From Flavobacterium sp. MK4S-17 (GTDB lineage Bacteria; Bacteroidota; Bacteroidia; Flavobacteriales; Flavobacteriaceae), in contig NZ_WWEP01000014.1 in assembly GCF_009848495.1 (NCBI RefSeq), forward strand, positions 44,358 to 108,357: 64,000 nt of DNA, given 5' to 3'. Shown piece after piece: positions 43,662 to 52,686 of this stretch. Position 1 is the first letter of the stretch. Every line of letters begins with the position of its first letter. Made by a program: the position numbers and the translations under genes. The notes beneath the pieces are model-generated. The model searched no databases, was not told the DNA's origin, and was given only the letters and a program-made list of their open reading frames with translations.

Positions 43662-43673
43662 TATGCACGCATA
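43662..43673. promoter_or_regulatory. Candidate MarR operator
   Basis: TATGC-AC-GCATA is a perfect inverted repeat placed where the -33 element would be for the box at 43643-43650. This position suits autorepression. Confidence 0.35.
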
Positions 43674-43827
43674 TTAAATTTAAATAATTTTTTGACTCAT
43701 AAAAAGTTATTTCTTTATTTAAAGAAAATCACTGGTATATAACCATACAAGTTACTAAAAAAAACAATATTGTTGCAGATGTTATTTTTGTATGTAGAGT
43801 GTTGACAGGTAGTATTATATAATTTTT

Positions 43828-43847
43828 ATAGCAAGTTTCGGATTTTT
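43828..43847 (+). promoter_or_regulatory. Shared 20-bp box upstream of the AraC/Ogt gene
   Basis: ATAGCAAGTTTCGGATTTTT matches the sequence at 44729-44748 at 18 of 20 positions. It ends 17 bp before a -7-like TCAATTTA (43865-43872). It is a candidate binding site for the AraC-type domain encoded just downstream. Confidence 0.45.
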
Positions 43848-43877
43848 TTGTTTAAATAATATCCTCAATTTAGCATT

Positions 43878-44732
43878 ATGGAAAAAGCTAACGATATAAT
43901 AAACTATGATAGGATAGCAAAAGCTATTACATATATAAGAAATAACTTTAAATACCAGCCCAAGGTAAAAGATATTGCAAATGAGGTAAATTTGAGTGCT
44001 TATCATTTTCAAAGAATATTTACTGATTGGGCAGGGGTAAGCCCGAAAAGTTTTTTGCAATACACTAGTATTGAGTATGCCAAGCAGATATTAAAGAATA
44101 GCGAGGCTACCCTTTTTGATGCTGCTTTTGAAACAGGATTATCTGGTACAGGAAGGCTGCATGACCTTTTTATTAAAATTGAGGGAATGACTCCAGCAGA
44201 GTATAAAAACGGAGGCAAAAACCTTATTATTAACTTTAGTTTTAACACTTCTCCTTTTGGTAATATAATTATCGCTTCAACACAAAAGGGTATTTGTTAT
44301 ATGGGTTTTTATGAAAACGAGGAAGAGGCATTAATTAATTTAACAAGCCAGTTCCCGAATGCTTCTTTTATTCCAGGGCATGATACTATGCAGGAAAGAG
44401 CTTTGCAAATTTTTAAATCTAAAAAACATTCAAATCTTGATGAAATAAAGCTCCACTTAAAAGGTACAGACTTTCAATTAAAAGTGTGGCAATCTCTTTT
44501 AAAAATACCGACTGGTAATCTTGCAAATTATCAGGTTATTGCAGGACATATAGGGAAATTAAGTTCTTCTCGTGCTGTTGGCAATGCAATAGAGAAAAAC
44601 CCTGTTGCTTACCTCATTCCGTGCCATAGGGTAATAAGGGTAAACGGGGAAGTAGGCGGTTACATGTGGGGCAACGAAAGAAAAGGTGCAATTATAGGAT
44701 GGGAAGCTGCGCAATTAGATAGTTACAAATAG
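43878..44732 (+). CDS. AraC-type HTH fused to O6-alkylguanine-DNA alkyltransferase (Ada-like, lacks the N-terminal zinc domain)
   Basis: A 284-residue two-domain protein. Residues 10-110 are an AraC-type double HTH (VKDIANEVNLSAYHFQRIFT, LFDAAFETGLSGTGRLHDLF). Residues 115-284 are an Ogt domain with FQLKVWQSLLKIPTGNLANY and the alkyl-accepting cysteine at about residue 249 in LIPCHRVIRVNG. The Ada zinc domain that senses methyl-phosphotriesters is absent. Its DNA is AT-richer than the flanking genes, suggesting transfer. An SDR gene follows and shares an upstream box. Confidence 0.9.
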   Translation: MEKANDIINYDRIAKAITYIRNNFKYQPKVKDIANEVNLSAYHFQRIFTDWAGVSPKSFLQYTSIEYAKQILKNSEATLFDAAFETGLSGTGRLHDLFIKIEGMTPAEYKNGGKNLIINFSFNTSPFGNIIIASTQKGICYMGFYENEEEALINLTSQFPNASFIPGHDTMQERALQIFKSKKHSNLDEIKLHLKGTDFQLKVWQSLLKIPTGNLANYQVIAGHIGKLSSSRAVGNAIEKNPVAYLIPCHRVIRVNGEVGGYMWGNERKGAIIGWEAAQLDSYK

Positions 44733-44748
44733 CAAGTATCGGGTTTTT
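44729..44748 (+). promoter_or_regulatory. Shared 20-bp box upstream of the SDR gene
   Basis: ATAGCAAGTATCGGGTTTTT ends 17 bp before TAATCTTTG (44766-44774), a -7-like element. It is the partner of the box at 43828-43847, with nearly the same distance to the -7-like sequence. Confidence 0.45.
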
Positions 44749-44800
44749 ACAGAAAACATTAACTGTAATCTTTGCAACAACAATTTTAAAAATAACAGTT

Positions 44801-45553
44801 ATGCAAAGATTTAATTCTAAAACAGTTTTAATTACAGGAGGAACTAATGGTATTGGCTATGCTACAGCAGAAGAATTTATTATAAGAGGTGCTAAAGTAA
44901 TAATTACAGGCAGGAAGCACGACACGGTTAATAATGCCATAAAAAAATTAGGGCGCAATGCACATGGTATTATTTCTGATGCGGGAAATATACAGGATAT
45001 TATGCAATTGGCAACAGAAGTGAAGAAATATGCTGATAGTATTGATGTGCTTTTTGTTAATGCAGGGTACGGAAAATTCGCGGCAATAGAAGATACAGAT
45101 GAAGAGTTATTTGATGAACTTTTTAACATGCTGGTTAAAGGAACATATTTTACGGTTCAGCAGATATTACCATTAATTAATAAGCAAAGCAGCATAATAC
45201 TAAATACAAGTTTTGTAACAAAGTTTGGTATGCCTAATTTTTCCATATATACAGCCGCAAAATCAGCGGTTGGGTCGTTTATCAAATCTTTTGCAGCAGA
45301 ATGTACCGATAAGCAGATAAGGGTAAATGGCATAAGCCCCGGTTATATACAAACTAATATTTTTAACAATACCGGGTTAAATGCTGAAGAGATAGATAGT
45401 ACCATAAAAAATGTTATTCCTACATTACCATATAAACGATTTGGTTTGCCTAAAGAAATTGCATCAACTGTGCTTTTTCTTGCCTCGAAAGAATCCTCTT
45501 ATATTCATGGTGCGGAGATAGCCGTAGACGGTGGCTTATCAATAACTAAATAA
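44801..45553 (+). CDS. Short-chain dehydrogenase/reductase
   Basis: A 250-residue classical SDR. The cofactor motif is TVLITGGTNGIGYA (TGxxxGIG, residues 10-20). NAGYG follows near residue 86, with active-site Ser in LNTSFVTKFG near 139 and Tyr/Lys in SIYTAAKSAVGSF near 152. ITGRKH after beta-2 suggests NADP(H) preference. The C-terminal IHGAEIAVDGG is typical of reductases of the FabG-like subgroup. The substrate is unknown. It is probably co-regulated with the preceding AraC/Ogt gene through the shared box. Confidence 0.88.
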   Translation: MQRFNSKTVLITGGTNGIGYATAEEFIIRGAKVIITGRKHDTVNNAIKKLGRNAHGIISDAGNIQDIMQLATEVKKYADSIDVLFVNAGYGKFAAIEDTDEELFDELFNMLVKGTYFTVQQILPLINKQSSIILNTSFVTKFGMPNFSIYTAAKSAVGSFIKSFAAECTDKQIRVNGISPGYIQTNIFNNTGLNAEEIDSTIKNVIPTLPYKRFGLPKEIASTVLFLASKESSYIHGAEIAVDGGLSITK

Positions 45554-45557
45554 AAAA

Positions 45558-45581
45558 AGGAGGGGCTATATAGCCTCTCCT
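45558..45581. terminator. Bidirectional terminator between the SDR and acyl-CoA ligase genes
   Basis: AGGAGGGGCTATATAGCCTC continues to TCCT and forms a 10-12 bp stem with one G-T wobble, with A- and T-runs on the two sides. Confidence 0.85.
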
Positions 45582-45609
45582 TTTTTATAAGATTAAAAGC
45601 AAAGATATA

Positions 45610-47385
45610 TTAAGCATTGCCATATATCCTATCGTAAAGCTTTTGGTATTTTTCTTTTATGGCTTTGCGTTTCAGTTTAAGGGTAGGGGTCATTTCCCCG
45701 CCATCTACCGACCATATTTCGGGTGTAATCTCAAATCTTTTAACCTGTTCCCAATGGCCGAATTTTTTATTGATACCATCAACTTCGCGCTGTATCCTTT
45801 CTTTTATCTTTTCATTGCCTGCAATATCTTCATTGTTGTTAACAGTAATACCTTTACGGGAAGCCCATTGCTTTACAAATTCAAAATCAGGTTGAATAAA
45901 TGCAGCCGGCATTTTTTCACCATCTCCAATTACCATTATCTGTTCAATAAAGCGCGACTGCTTCATGGCATTTTCAATAAGCTGCGGAGCAATGTATTTA
46001 CCGCCTGATGTTTTAAACATTTCTTTTTTACGGTCGGTAATTTTAAGGAAGCCTTCTTTATCAATTTCTCCCATATCTCCTGTATGGAAGTAACCATCTG
46101 TCATTACCTCATTTGTTTTCTCCTCGTCCTTAAAATAGCCCATCATAACATTAGGGCCTTTGCATAATATTTCCCCGTCTTCGGCTATTTTTACTTCAAC
46201 ACCACGAAGCGGTTTTCCTACAGTCCCTATTTTAAAGCCTTTGTTGCGTTCGTCATTAACAGCAATAACAGGCGAGGTTTCCGTAAGGCCATATCCTTCC
46301 ATTACCGGAATTTCAGCCGCTGCAAAAACTCTTGCAAGCCTCGGTTGTATGGCTGCGCTGCCTGAAACCATTAATCCCAGCCTGCCGCCAAGACCAGCTT
46401 TCCATTTGCTGAAAATAAGTTTGCGTGCCAGCCACAGCTTAAAGCCATACCACGGTCCATTGGCACCGTAAGGCTCATATTCAAGGCCCACTTCCACTGC
46501 CCAGAAAAACAGTTTTTTCTTTATACCTGTAAGGTCAGACCCCTTAGCTATAATTTTATCATATACTTTTTCCAGTAGCCTCGGTACTGCGGTTATAACA
46601 TCCGGGGTTGCTTCCTTAATATTATCGCTTACCTTTTCAATAGATTCGGCAAAGTATATAGAAACACCATAATACTGGTATAGGTATAATATCATCCTTT
46701 CATAAATATGGCAAACAGGCAAAAAGCTTAATGCCCTGTTTTTGCCCGGCTCAAAAGGAACCCTTTCTGCACTCATCAATACATCCGATACGATGTTTTT
46801 ATGGGAAAGCATTACGCCTTTAGGCCTGCCCGTAGTACCTGATGTATAAATAATGGTTGCCAGTTCATCTTCGGTAATACTGTTTTTCATGGCATCTACT
46901 TCGGCCTGATTGCTTTCATCCCTGCCCAGTTCCAGTATTTCATTCCAGTTTTTACAGCCGCTTACTTCATTAAAGGAATAAATTTCCTTTAGCTTGGGCA
47001 TAGCATGCCTTAAAGAAGAAATTTTATTAAATAAATCCTCATCCGAAACAATACAATAGGTTGCCTCGCAGTGGTTCAGTATATACTCATGGTCTTCATC
47101 GGATATGGTAGGATAAACAGGAACATTTTGTGCCCCCGTTTGTAGTATGCCTATATCGGTAATATTCCATTCAGTACGGTTATTGGAAGAGATAACGGCA
47201 ATTTTATCATTCTTTTTTACGCCAAGGCGTAAAAGGCCACGTGAAAAAGCATTAGCCTTTTCAATATACTCCTTGGTTGAAGTTTTAACCCAGTCATTAC
47301 CATATTTAGTAACCAGCGCATCAGGCAGGTTATATTTTTCAAGTTGGTAATATGGAAAATCAAAGAGGCGGGAGATGTTACTCAT
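45610..47385 (-). CDS. Long-chain fatty acyl-CoA synthetase (AMP-forming)
   Basis: A 591-residue ANL-superfamily ligase that activates fatty acids with ATP and CoA. The P-loop-like motif is IIYTSGTTGRPKGVMLSHKN near residue 178. EGYGLTETSPV marks motif A5, YFHTGDMGEIDKEGFLKITD motif A7, and DRKKEMFKTSGGKYI the hinge and catalytic region. The length and the FAESIEKV segment fit the FAA1/long-chain type. It supplies acyl-CoA to the beta-oxidation enzymes encoded at 37.6-43.1 kb. Confidence 0.92.
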   Translation of the reverse strand: MSNISRLFDFPYYQLEKYNLPDALVTKYGNDWVKTSTKEYIEKANAFSRGLLRLGVKKNDKIAVISSNNRTEWNITDIGILQTGAQNVPVYPTISDEDHEYILNHCEATYCIVSDEDLFNKISSLRHAMPKLKEIYSFNEVSGCKNWNEILELGRDESNQAEVDAMKNSITEDELATIIYTSGTTGRPKGVMLSHKNIVSDVLMSAERVPFEPGKNRALSFLPVCHIYERMILYLYQYYGVSIYFAESIEKVSDNIKEATPDVITAVPRLLEKVYDKIIAKGSDLTGIKKKLFFWAVEVGLEYEPYGANGPWYGFKLWLARKLIFSKWKAGLGGRLGLMVSGSAAIQPRLARVFAAAEIPVMEGYGLTETSPVIAVNDERNKGFKIGTVGKPLRGVEVKIAEDGEILCKGPNVMMGYFKDEEKTNEVMTDGYFHTGDMGEIDKEGFLKITDRKKEMFKTSGGKYIAPQLIENAMKQSRFIEQIMVIGDGEKMPAAFIQPDFEFVKQWASRKGITVNNNEDIAGNEKIKERIQREVDGINKKFGHWEQVKRFEITPEIWSVDGGEMTPTLKLKRKAIKEKYQKLYDRIYGNA

Positions 47386-47500
47386 ATTTTCTTAAAATTA
47401 GCTTTATGCAAATTAGGAAAATATATTTTATGGCGCAATACATTTACATATATATAGAATTTTAATCTTTGTGATAACAGTTTTAAAATTATTGAATAAA

Positions 47501-47522
47501 AAAACCGCCATATGGCGGTTTT
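47501..47522. terminator. Terminator after purL
   Basis: AAAACCGCCATATGGCGGTT is a perfect palindrome continuing into TT, flanked by an A-run and a T-run. It begins four bases beyond the purL stop on the minus strand. The upstream A-run gives a U-rich tail to that transcript. Confidence 0.92.
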
Positions 47523-47525
47523 TTT

Positions 47526-50500
47526 CTATCTTTTCTCAATCCATTTACGTGCATTTACAAATGCTTCGTGCCAGGGTGAAACTTCATCATTGCGCCCATC
47601 TGGGTAGTAAGCCCAGTTCCACTGAAACATGGAGCGTTCAATATGGGGCATCATTACCAAATGGCGGCCATCATTACTGGCCATCATGGCAATATCAAAG
47701 TGGCTGCCGTTAGGGTTGGCAGGGTAGCCGTTATAGGCATACTTGGCTACAATATTATACTGGTTTTCTTTATATGGCAGGTTAAATTTCCCTTCGCCAT
47801 GGCTTATCCATACACCCAGTGTACTACCGGATAGCGAGCCAAGCATTACCGAATTATTCTCGCCAACGGTAACCGATGTAAAGCCGCTTTCATGCTTATG
47901 GCTGTCATTGTGCAGCATGCGTGGCTTTTCTTTGTGGTCAGGATTAATCAGCCCCAGTTCTATAAACAACTGGCACCCGTTACAAATGCCTACAGAAAGT
48001 GTGTCTTCTCTCTTAAAGAAATTTTCCAATGCAGTGCGTGCTTTTTCATTATATAAAAATGCACCTGCCCAGCCCTTAGCCGAACCCAATACATCACTGT
48101 TAGAGAAACCACCTACAGCACCTATAAATTGTATATCTTCAAGTGTTTCACGCCCGCTGATAAGGTCGGTCATGTGTACATCCTTAACATCAAATCCTGC
48201 TAAATACATGGCATTTGCCATTTCACGTTCGGAGTTGCTTCCCTTCTCGCGGATGATGGCCGCCTTTGGGCGTGGCTTATTGGCATCAATAATTGCTTTT
48301 TTTCCGTTAAAATGCTCCGGGAATTTGTATTGCAAAGGCTGTGTTTTATAATTTACATAGCGTTCTTTTGCTTTTTGTACACCGCTCTGCTTCTGGTCAA
48401 GCAGGTAAGAGGTTTTAAACCAGGTATCACGGGTTTCGGCAACATCAAAAGTAAGGTTGGTTTCACCATTTATAATGGTAATTGTATTGCCTTCTTTTGC
48501 CTGGCCTATTTTTGCAAAACTTATTCCTTTGGAATTTAAAGTTTCTTCAATTGCTGTATCAGCTTGTATAACAAGCGCAATATTTTCGGCAAATAAGGCT
48601 TTTACAGTGTCTGCTTCCCCCAGTGCTGTAAGGTCATATTCAGCACCAAGGTTCACTTCTGCAAAACTCATTTCAAGCAGGGTGGTTATTAAACCGCCGC
48701 TTCCTATATCATGTCCTGCTGCAATTTTTCCTGATTTAATTAAATCCTGTATGGTATTAAAAGCGGTTTTAAATTTAGCTGAATCAGTAACAGTAGGCAC
48801 TTCTTTGCCTACTTTATTAAGTACCTGCGCGAATGACGAACCACCAAGTTTAAAGCCGTCATTGCTAAGGTTAATGTAGTATATATTGCCACCGTTGCGT
48901 TTCAGCACAGGCTCAACAACTTTACTAATGTCGCTGCAGTTACCGGCAGCCGATATAATAACCGTGCCCGGGGCAATAACATCGCCATCAGGATATTTCT
49001 GCTTCATGGAAAGCGAGTCTTTACCTGTTGGTATATTAATGCCTAATTCAATGGCAAATTCAGAGCATCCCTGTACCGCTTCATATAAACGGGCATCCTC
49101 TCCTTCGTTTTTACATGCCCACATCCAGTTAGCTGAAAGTGAAACGCTTTTCAATCCATCTTTTAGCGGGGCAAATACAATATTACTTAACGCTTCACCA
49201 ATAGAGTTACGGCTTCCGGCCACCGGGTTAACAAGGCCCGAAACAGGCGAATGGCCTATTGATGTAGCCACTCCCTCTTTACCCGCAAAATCCAGGGCCA
49301 TAACCCCCACATTGTTTAAAGGTAGTTGTAAAGGGCCTGCACATTGCTGCTTGGCAACACGGCCGCCCACGCAGCGGTCAACTTTATTGGTAAGCCAGTC
49401 TTTACAGGCTACAGCTTCCAGTTGCAGTACCTGGTTAAGATATTCATGTATATTTTCCTGTGAATATTGCAAATCGCCGTAATTTGGTACAACACTTTTA
49501 TCAGACATTATAGTCTTTGGCGATGCGCCAAACATATCGGCAAGGTCAAAATCCATTGGTTTTGCGCCTGTAGCAGCCGATTCAAAAACAAATTTATGGT
49601 CGCCCGTAACATCACCTACTGTGTACATTGGCGCGCGCTCCCGTTCGGCAATGCGCTGCAGGGTTTCAATATCTTTTTGCCCAATTACAAGCCCCATGCG
49701 CTCCTGGCTTTCATTCCCTATTACTTCCTTTGCAGAAAGGGTAGGGTCACCCACCGGAAGTTTATCCAGATCTATTTTACCGCCGGTTTCTTCCACAAGT
49801 TCGCTAAGGCAATTTAAATGCCCACCCGCACCATGGTCGTGAATGGAAACTATAGGGTTTTCATCGCTTTCTACCAGGCCACGCACAGCGTTGGCTGCCC
49901 GTTTTTGCATTTCAGGGTTGCTGCGCTGTATGGCGTTAAGCTCTATACCGCTGCTAAACTCTCCTGTATCGGCAGAAGAAACAGCAGCACCACCCATACC
50001 GATACGGTAATTTTCTCCACCCAGTATCACTACTTTGTCACCGGGCTGGGGTTTTTTCTTTACGGCCTGGCTTTCTTTGCCATAGCCGATACCGCCTGCA
50101 AGCATTATCACTTTGTCAAAGCCTAACCTGCGGGCTTCTTCTTCATGCTCGAAGGTAAGCACCGAGCCTGTAATTAATGGCTGCCCGAATTTATTTCCAA
50201 AATCAGATGCGCCGTTAGATGCTTTTATTAATATATCCATTGGCGTCTGGTACAGCCACTTGCGCTCAGCCATACCTTTTTCCCATGGACGAGTTTCTTC
50301 AAGCCGAGAATAGGATGTCATATACACGGCTGTACCTGCAAGCGGGAGTGAACCCTGGCCGCCTGCCAGCCTGTCGCGTATTTCGCCTCCTGAACCCGTT
50401 GCAGCACCATTAAACGGTTCAACAGTAGTAGGGAAGTTGTGTGTTTCCGCTTTTAATGAAATTACCGAATCAAAATCCTTTACCTCATAAAAATCGGGTT

Positions 50501-51185
50501 TATCAGCACTTTTGGGCGCAAACTGCTGCACCTTAGGGCCTTTTACAAAAGCTATATTGTCTTTATAAGCCGAAACAATATCATTAGGGTTTTCCTGCGA
50601 TGTTTTTTTTATGAGTTTAAAAAGTGAAGCCGGTTTTTCCTCGCCATCTATAACAAATGTACCGTTGAATATCTTATGACGGCAATGTTCTGAATTTACC
50701 TGGCTGAACCCAAACACTTCACTATCGGTAAGATTCCTGCCTAATTTATTGCTTAGCTCCCGCAGATAATCAATTTCCTCACTGCTGAGTGCCAACCCTT
50801 CTTTTTCATTATAAGCAGCAATATCGGTTACCTCCAGTATGGCTTCGGGCTGTATATTTATAGTAAAAATATCCTGGTCAAGCCCATTGAATTTTTGCGA
50901 CAGCATAGGGTCAAAGCCTGTTTCATCCTCACTCACCTTTTTAAATTCTTCTATGCGTATAATGCCTTTTATACCCATATTCTGGGTAATTTCAACGGCA
51001 TTGGTACTCCATGGTGTAATCATTGCGGGGCGGGGCCCAACAAAAAAATCCGTAAGTACGGATTTTTCAATTTTATGTGCGTTGCCAAAAAGCCAGTTTA
51101 ATTTTGCAGTATCTTCAGCAGAAATTTCGTTTTGCGACTGTACTGCAAAAACCGTATTGGAATGGTTTCCGAAGAAATGAATCAT
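47526..51185 (-). CDS. purL: Phosphoribosylformylglycinamidine synthase, large single-chain form
   Basis: The fourth step of purine biosynthesis, converting FGAR, glutamine and ATP to FGAM. At 1219 residues it is the fused form: an N-terminal domain, a linker, two AIRS-like ATPase halves ([40 protein letters not shown]) and a C-terminal class I glutaminase. The glutaminase nucleophile is in [14 protein letters not shown] near residue 1069, with its His/Glu near [10 protein letters not shown] and the C-terminus. It is a single-gene unit. A candidate -7 box lies at 51215-51222. Confidence 0.96.
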   Translation of the reverse strand: MIHFFGNHSNTVFAVQSQNEISAEDTAKLNWLFGNAHKIEKSVLTDFFVGPRPAMITPWSTNAVEITQNMGIKGIIRIEEFKKVSEDETGFDPMLSQKFNGLDQDIFTINIQPEAILEVTDIAAYNEKEGLALSSEEIDYLRELSNKLGRNLTDSEVFGFSQVNSEHCRHKIFNGTFVIDGEEKPASLFKLIKKTSQENPNDIVSAYKDNIAFVKGPKVQQFAPKSADKPDFYEVKDFDSVISLKAETHNFPTTVEPFNGAATGSGGEIRDRLAGGQGSLPLAGTAVYMTSYSRLEETRPWEKGMAERKWLYQTPMDILIKASNGASDFGNKFGQPLITGSVLTFEHEEEARRLGFDKVIMLAGGIGYGKESQAVKKKPQPGDKVVILGGENYRIGMGGAAVSSADTGEFSSGIELNAIQRSNPEMQKRAANAVRGLVESDENPIVSIHDHGAGGHLNCLSELVEETGGKIDLDKLPVGDPTLSAKEVIGNESQERMGLVIGQKDIETLQRIAERERAPMYTVGDVTGDHKFVFESAATGAKPMDFDLADMFGASPKTIMSDKSVVPNYGDLQYSQENIHEYLNQVLQLEAVACKDWLTNKVDRCVGGRVAKQQCAGPLQLPLNNVGVMALDFAGKEGVATSIGHSPVSGLVNPVAGSRNSIGEALSNIVFAPLKDGLKSVSLSANWMWACKNEGEDARLYEAVQGCSEFAIELGINIPTGKDSLSMKQKYPDGDVIAPGTVIISAAGNCSDISKVVEPVLKRNGGNIYYINLSNDGFKLGGSSFAQVLNKVGKEVPTVTDSAKFKTAFNTIQDLIKSGKIAAGHDIGSGGLITTLLEMSFAEVNLGAEYDLTALGEADTVKALFAENIALVIQADTAIEETLNSKGISFAKIGQAKEGNTITIINGETNLTFDVAETRDTWFKTSYLLDQKQSGVQKAKERYVNYKTQPLQYKFPEHFNGKKAIIDANKPRPKAAIIREKGSNSEREMANAMYLAGFDVKDVHMTDLISGRETLEDIQFIGAVGGFSNSDVLGSAKGWAGAFLYNEKARTALENFFKREDTLSVGICNGCQLFIELGLINPDHKEKPRMLHNDSHKHESGFTSVTVGENNSVMLGSLSGSTLGVWISHGEGKFNLPYKENQYNIVAKYAYNGYPANPNGSHFDIAMMASNDGRHLVMMPHIERSMFQWNWAYYPDGRNDEVSPWHEAFVNARKWIEKR

Positions 51186-51214
51186 TGTATGTTGTAGTTA
51201 TGTTGTTGAAACTG

Positions 51215-51222
51215 CAAAAATA
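51215..51222 (-). promoter_or_regulatory. Candidate -7 box of purL
   Basis: The minus strand reads TATTTTTG, matching TAnnTTTG, 29 bp before the purL ATG. Confidence 0.45.
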
Positions 51223-51286
51223 GGTATTATTTAGTGATTTGAAAATAGCAAAAAGCTGAAAAGTAGGCTTTATAACTATAAGCTGA

Positions 51287-51922
51287 TTAATTATTTTTAA
51301 GCTTTGCTGCAAAAAAGCGTTTCATGGAATAACCAAACAGTAAACCGCCTAATAACCATATAGGTATGCCTACTGCAAAATTACGCCATCCTATTTCTTC
51401 ATCTTCAATAGCAGGTAATAGTATTTCCATCAGGATAAACATAATAGTACCCCAGGTTAGCCCTTCTTTTATCCAGCCTTTTTTATTGTAAGGGTTTTGT
51501 GGCAGGCTAATCCCTGCATCTCTATATCTTGCAGGCTGCTTTTTTAACCATGCATTTTTTAGCTGTTTCCTGAACCAGCCCCACACAGGAAACGTAACCG
51601 CAAGTATAATGAATGAAAATATATTGGTAAAACATGGAATAACATTACTGCATGTAGGGCAGTACAGTCCAAACCAGTTTTTAAAAGCCGTATTGTTTTG
51701 TACTGACCATATCCTCCCGTCATGTATAGTGTTGCAATGGGGGCATGGTATAAAGCTTCTTTCATATAAGGGCTTGTCGGTACTTATTTCTATTAATGAA
51801 ATTTTCGGGACGCGCTGCCCTAAAACCAATTCGTTAAATGCAAGCCCCGGGTTAATTATCCAGTGCAGCATTGCAATATTTTTCCAGTTTAATACCTTGT
51901 ATTTTTCTTTATCAAACTCCAT
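51287..51922 (-). CDS. Zinc-ribbon membrane protein of unknown function
   Basis: A 211-residue protein, unrecognised. It contains a likely zinc ribbon, with CPHC near residue 58 (SFIPCPHCNTIHDGRIW) and CPTC near residue 87 (LYCPTCSNVIPCF). A membrane helix follows at about 98-115 (FSFIILAVTFPVWGWF), then two more near 155-172 and 182-198. The N-terminal part is rich in aliphatic residues and lacks a signal peptide. The ribbon probably faces the cytoplasm. It stands alone between purL and a DUF1579 lipoprotein. Confidence 0.72.
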   Translation of the reverse strand: MEFDKEKYKVLNWKNIAMLHWIINPGLAFNELVLGQRVPKISLIEISTDKPLYERSFIPCPHCNTIHDGRIWSVQNNTAFKNWFGLYCPTCSNVIPCFTNIFSFIILAVTFPVWGWFRKQLKNAWLKKQPARYRDAGISLPQNPYNKKGWIKEGLTWGTIMFILMEILLPAIEDEEIGWRNFAVGIPIWLLGGLLFGYSMKRFFAAKLKNN

Positions 51923-51976
51923 ATATTTCCTTTAGTGGCCTAATGATACAAAAAATATTTTAAGTATATTCACCTT

Positions 51977-52624
51977 TTATTTTCTTGTCATTACAATTTC
52001 AAGGCTTTTGTATTCGGGCTTGCCATTTTTTGTGTCAAACATTTCCATCCTGCGGGTATTGTCATCTACAAAAGTATATACTTCCCTGAACTGAACCGTT
52101 TGCCCTGTCATTGGGTCAACTGTCTCACCTTTAAGGCTAAACGATTTTTTTTCGGCATCATAAGGGCCTTTTACAACCATCATACCCGTTCCGGAATTAT
52201 CAATAAATGTTGAAGTAATTTCCTTTGATTTGTTGTTGTAGGCAACAGTGCTTTTTCCTATCCAGTCCATACCCATCATTTTTCCTGTAAAAGTCATTTC
52301 CTGGTAGCGTCCGCCCATTATCATTTTTACATCGGCAGTTGCTTTGTCAACTTGTGGTTCGGCACCGGGCTCCATCCAAAACGTCATGGTAACATCCCAT
52401 TTTCCGGTTTCTTCGGCAAGCATTTTATGTACATCACCCGGTGTGGCATAAGCCTCCCATGCTTTTTGCATAGCTACCGAGTCCATCGGCTGTTCAGGTG
52501 CAGGTTCCTGCTGTACAACCGTATCTTTTTCAACTTCTACTGTTGCTTCCTCTACTTTTACTTCTTTTTTGCAGGATGTAATAGCCATTGCCATAATGGC
52601 AAGGCTGATGTAAATTTTTTTCAT
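51977..52624 (-). CDS. DUF1579 lipoprotein
   Basis: A 215-residue lipoprotein (ITSCKKE lipobox near residue 17) with an acidic Val/Glu-rich linker. A DUF1579 domain follows from about residue 65: EETGKWDVTMTFWMEPGAEP, VKMIMGGRYQEMTFTGKMMG and VAYNNKSKEITSTFIDNSG. The domain is a calycin-like beta barrel in related proteins and may bind a lipophilic ligand. Function unknown. It is on the minus strand, with separate gaps on both sides. Confidence 0.85.
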   Translation of the reverse strand: MKKIYISLAIMAMAITSCKKEVKVEEATVEVEKDTVVQQEPAPEQPMDSVAMQKAWEAYATPGDVHKMLAEETGKWDVTMTFWMEPGAEPQVDKATADVKMIMGGRYQEMTFTGKMMGMDWIGKSTVAYNNKSKEITSTFIDNSGTGMMVVKGPYDAEKKSFSLKGETVDPMTGQTVQFREVYTFVDDNTRRMEMFDTKNGKPEYKSLEIVMTRK

Positions 52625-52686
52625 AATTGTTCAGTTAATGATGTTTGTTAACGTAAAAGTATGAAAAAAACCATTTGGAAAACCCT

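Noticed and set aside
47743..49482. Long reading frames antisense to purL (up to about 200 codons)
   Set aside because: They lie entirely opposite conserved purL codons, have no independent start context, and their translations look like low-complexity shadows.
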